Source: Batillaria attramentaria (taxonomy: Eukaryota; Mollusca; Gastropoda; Batillariidae). From it: a DNA stretch of 64,000 bases. Below, piece by piece: positions 60,366 to 64,000 of the stretch. The notes beneath the pieces are model-generated. The model ran no database searches. It had not been told where the DNA came from and worked only from the letters and a program-made list of their open reading frames with translations. The position numbers and the translations under genes were made by a program. Every line of letters starts with the position of its first letter. Position 1 is the stretch's first letter. Location: assembly GCA_018292915.2 (NCBI GenBank), contig JACVVK020000052.1, forward strand, positions 1,529,501 through 1,593,500, in the 5' to 3' direction.

Positions 60366-61262
60366 ATTACGTATTGTTTTGCCTGGATCAAGCTACAGTA
60401 ACCGAGCTTTTGCAAATGATACAGAAACACGAAGATTGTGTATAGATACTTCACAAAAAATGCATGTAAACTCAGTTTGTGTCAGTACTGTGTAGACTAC
60501 TGTGTGTGGGGATTGAAGAGAGAGAGAGAGAGAGAGAGAGCCGAGTGTGTGAATGTGCAGCGTGAATGCCGGAATGAGTGTATCAATGAGTGTTGAATGT
60601 GATATGAAACTGTATGTATGTGATAGTGTGTTTTATTCTTGATTTTAAGCAAGTTTTACTGGTCAAGACTGTTTCTTTTACTCAATTTTTCTTATGCGTA
60701 TATTTGTGGTCTCATATTTATTAAAATGTTTCTTGTGTGTTTACTAGCGTGCGGGCCAGAATTGCAGTTTCCCTTTTCGGGATCAATAAAGTATTCTGTA
60801 CTCTGTATTCTGTACTAGTGTTTGTCAGTGAATTTTACGTATGGTATTGCCTGGATCAAGCTACAGTGAGTTGTTTGAACTGATAGATAAACACGAAGCT
60901 TGTGTGGTAACTTGACACATTTGCACATGGTAACATCAGTTAGTATCAGTATTAGTATTTGTGATTTTTACGTATGGTACACGTGTTGACTGGATCAAGC
61001 TACAGTAACTGAGGTGTTGGAAATGAACCAAAAATACGAAGCTTGCGGCGTAGTAACGTGACAAATATGCGAGTAATAATATCAGTTAGTATCAGTATTG
61101 GTATCAGGACCACAACACTGATTTGTGATCAAGCTACAGTAACTGAGTTATAGGAATACATGGATACGAAGCTTGAGTAGAAACTGAACACATTTGCATG
61201 TGGTAATATCAGTCAGTATCAGCATTAATATCAAGACCACATACTGGCCACCACACCAGTGA
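60366..61262. repeat. Tandem array, unit about 135 bp, split by a LINE end
   Basis: Units start near 60366, 60838, 60970 and 61105, each with GGATCAAGCTACAGTAACTG, ACACGAAGCTTG and ATCAGTTAGTATCAGTATT in order. The first unit is separated from the rest by a 3' LINE-type tail at about 60490-60820. Confidence 0.75.
60540..60820 (+). mobile_element. LINE-type 3' end
   Basis: GTG-rich UTR-like sequence ends in TTTCCCTTTTCGGGATCAAT, AAAGTATTCTGTACTCTGTA and TTCTGTACT repeats. It shares the TTTCCC..GGGA..AATAAAGT ending with 32690-33080. Confidence 0.55.
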
Positions 61263-61469
61263 TCGGTTGTTGTTCTGTATAAGTGTTCGATCTTAGCACT
61301 AGCAGCGTGGGCGAAGACAGGTAGGTGTTTACTGCGCCGCGGGCGGGTATGAAACTTTCATCTGCCAATTTACATCGCCGTACGCTGTGTTCACGACAGA
61401 TGCAGATCTATAGCTGTCTTGCATGGCGAGAGGAGCACATGACCCAGAGTGGATAACAGCGCACCGTCG

Positions 61470-61680
61470 TATGACGTTTGCACTAAAAACCCACCTATTT
61501 CAACAGGCTTTCAACTGATGTGTCTTTGTATTGTGTGATGTGTAATATGTATTGATTGACGTGTTGGTCTGTATAGTGTGAATGTGTATGAGTGACGTGT
61601 GTTAGCGCAATGAGTCACTGTGTCTGAGAAGTGCGCTATATAAATGAAATTTATTATTTTATTATTATTTATTATTTGTT
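61470..61680 (+). mobile_element. LINE 3' end with (ATT)n tail
   Basis: Twelve codons, FALKTHLFQQAFN and a stop at about 61519, match the C-terminal end of the LINE at 6740-7120. They are followed by a UTR with AGCGCAATGAGTCACTG, GTGCGCTATATAAATG and an ATT-rich tail. Confidence 0.65.
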
Positions 61681-62589
61681 CCAAGTATTACTTGGTATAA
61701 CAAATTGAACGCTGATTCTGTCTACTTTAGAGAGAGAGAGAGGAGACAGACAGACAGACAGACAAAGACAGACACTGAGACAGAGACAGACAGACAGACA
61801 GACACAGACAGACAGAGATTATTTATAAGAAACAACATTGCGGGCAACTCAGTTAATTCATAGGAGTGCTACACAAGTGTGCTCAGAGGATGCCGCACGA
61901 TTGGCTTGCATGCCAGCTGACAAACTTCACGGGATAAAGACATCAATAAATTGCATTGTATTGTATTGTTAAACTGAACTGATTTGAAAATACTCATTTT
62001 CGATTATTGTATTGTATTGTATTGTATTGTCACACGCAAAGTAAACTTGACAGATTTGTTTTTGGCACTATGTGCAAGAACACGTATTTTTTTGCATTCG
62101 TAAGTCTCGATAGGCTTAAAAAAAAAAAGGGTATGGCAAGTGAAAATTCCCGATTTTACTCAGTCACGTGACGCACGACCCAAAAGTTCAATTTAACATT
62201 TGCGGTTTCCGACTGAGTCCTAGTAAAGAGATTAGAAATATTTTTTGTATGGCAATGAAGGCTGTGTCAACACCAAAAAGGAGAAAAAAAAAGTTTTGAT
62301 TGATTTCATATGTGGCAATGTCACGCTTGGATGAACTTGGGCGGAATCGCAAAATGTTAGGAAGGTATTTTTGTTTTTGGCACTGCACGCAAGAAACTAA
62401 CCAAAACGGCAAAATCACTCTTACCCTTAGCAATGTATGCTTAGTAGACTGTGTACAGCAGCTGAGGCGGCACGGCAGCTGACTAAGTACGTCATAAGCG
62501 GTAACAGCCGGTGAGAGAGCAGTTACTGTTGTTTGTATAGCGTATGGTGTCCGAAAAACAGAGGTGATGGATTGAACAGAGTCAGGACG

Positions 62590-62731
<142 letters not shown>

Positions 62732-64000
62732 CCGCGCGCGCCTGCGCGCGCATTTCTTTCTTCGTAGCGGTAACTTATTTTCAATAGCATGGACCACCAA
62801 TGTCTCCAGTCCTATCAAAAGCCTTTGCCTACGCAAGTTATTTTCGGGACGTTCATTTGCACGCCAACAGCGGCGATATACGCCTGTTTACACAAACAAT
62901 ATACCCGAGCTAAGCTGGCGAAGTGTGAAAGCACATACATGTAGACTCGACGAATCACACGCCCACGCCTACCGAACCTGAACCATTTATGTTTTCAACG
63001 TGGCGGAGGTCTATCAAAACTTCTTAAAGGTCTGCAATGTCAACAAAATGCCACAAACAGTGTGTTTAAAAACAAAACAAAAAAAAAACCAAACAAACAA
63101 TAGCAACAACAACAAAAACCTAAAGTGACTACTTAGTATCCGACTGTGCAAAATGCCTGAAAAACATTTAACGCAAAAAGAAGCCTGATTTCACAGCTCA
63201 GTTTGCGTTTTGGAATTGAGGGAGAAAGATGGCAGTGGTTAGTCTTCTCGTGCAGCACACAATTCCCGCTACACGCTGTGGCGATGTGTCTCTGTTACAT
63301 AATGAAATCACTGCAAACCAACGCTCTGGTTTTATAACGGTCTCCGAAGCGCTGAAAACTCTGCAGCTGTGACTGAGTTGCCTGCATTATGAACAATGGC
63401 AGTTTTAAAAAAAAACCACAATGTTTGTGGCTTTTTGTTGAGATTGCAGAGCTTTAATGTTACAGAGTTGCTTTTCGCAGCCTCAGCTATAATTATGTAT
63501 GAAATGGTCATGATCGACGTACCGGCTGCAGAGTAAGCATGCGAGTAATGGCGTTTCACTGTTCGACACTTCATAATTATAGCCTAGTCACAAATGTTTT
63601 CAGTCGATACAAAAATGTATTTCCAGCTGATAATAGGGTATTGACCGAGATGTACTGTCCATCTACCACGATCGCCCGCATCCGCTATATTATTCACTTC
63701 TACATAAGCTATGCATGGTCTTTCACGGAGGACGGGAATGGGGGGGGGGGGGGGGTAGCCGATGTGGCCGGGAGGGGGGGGGGGTCCGGTGCTATTTCGC
63801 GTTGACGACCATTTTTCTAGGGTAAAGCCGTATGGTTGAAATAGAAGTGCAAACGTATTGTAGTAACGTGTTACCTGAAGTTGATTTCTGTTCGATAAAC
63901 GGCATGGACTTTCTTTCTCACCGACAAGCGTAAACTGATCCAAAGCCTTTTCCTTCCGTTACTCAGTCACACGTGACTATTTTGAAAATGAGGGAGAGCA

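Overview
This is animal nuclear DNA. It has large genes with many spliced exons, long AT-rich introns, long CA/GT microsatellites and homopolymer runs, and many short transposon relics, tRNA-derived SINEs and LINE ends. The intron/exon style, the repeat types and the protein sequences fit a lophotrochozoan, most likely a marine gastropod or other mollusc. That is inference; no species-specific marker was recognised.

I reconstructed six protein-coding genes exon by exon, with reading phase checked across every junction. From left to right: syntaxin-8 (minus; first four coding exons, the 3' part lies off the left edge); fringe (plus; 10 exons, 383 aa); an SLC35D-type nucleotide-sugar transporter (plus; 2 exons, 388 aa); Miro/RHOT mitochondrial Rho GTPase (minus; 20 exons, 619 aa); COP9 signalosome subunit 3 (minus; 15 exons, 425 aa); and a mitochondrial-type 5'(3')-deoxyribonucleotidase (plus; 5 exons, 249 aa). 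From 51.2 kb to the right edge I recognise no host gene, only repeats.

Two head-to-head pairs share short promoter regions: syntaxin-8/fringe (302 bp between start codons, with a perfect NRF-1-type palindrome) and COPS3/NT5M (334 bp). From general knowledge, COPS3 and NT5M are also divergent neighbours in human 17p11.2. STX8, RHOT1 and RFNG also lie on human chromosome 17, so the window looks like a piece of an ancient linkage group. Fringe adds GlcNAc to O-fucose on Notch in the Golgi. The next gene downstream, in the same orientation, belongs to the transporter family that supplies UDP-GlcNAc for this step (Drosophila 'fringe connection', human SLC35D2). This is a possible functional neighbourhood.

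The rest is rich in non-autonomous elements recognisable by terminal inverted repeats and target duplications. These include two TA-flanked elements lying end to end in the centre of a 26-bp palindrome (3.26-4.48 kb), a long and a short member of one pogo-like family, a hAT-like element with a perfect 8-bp duplication and a SINE inside it (29.6-30.1 kb, in a Miro intron), and two elements flanked by TTA/TAA as in PIF/Harbinger. There are also several degenerate tandem arrays (about 195 bp in Miro intron 1; about 250-350 bp at 53.4-54.7 kb; about 135 bp at 60.4-61.3 kb) whose nature I could not name.
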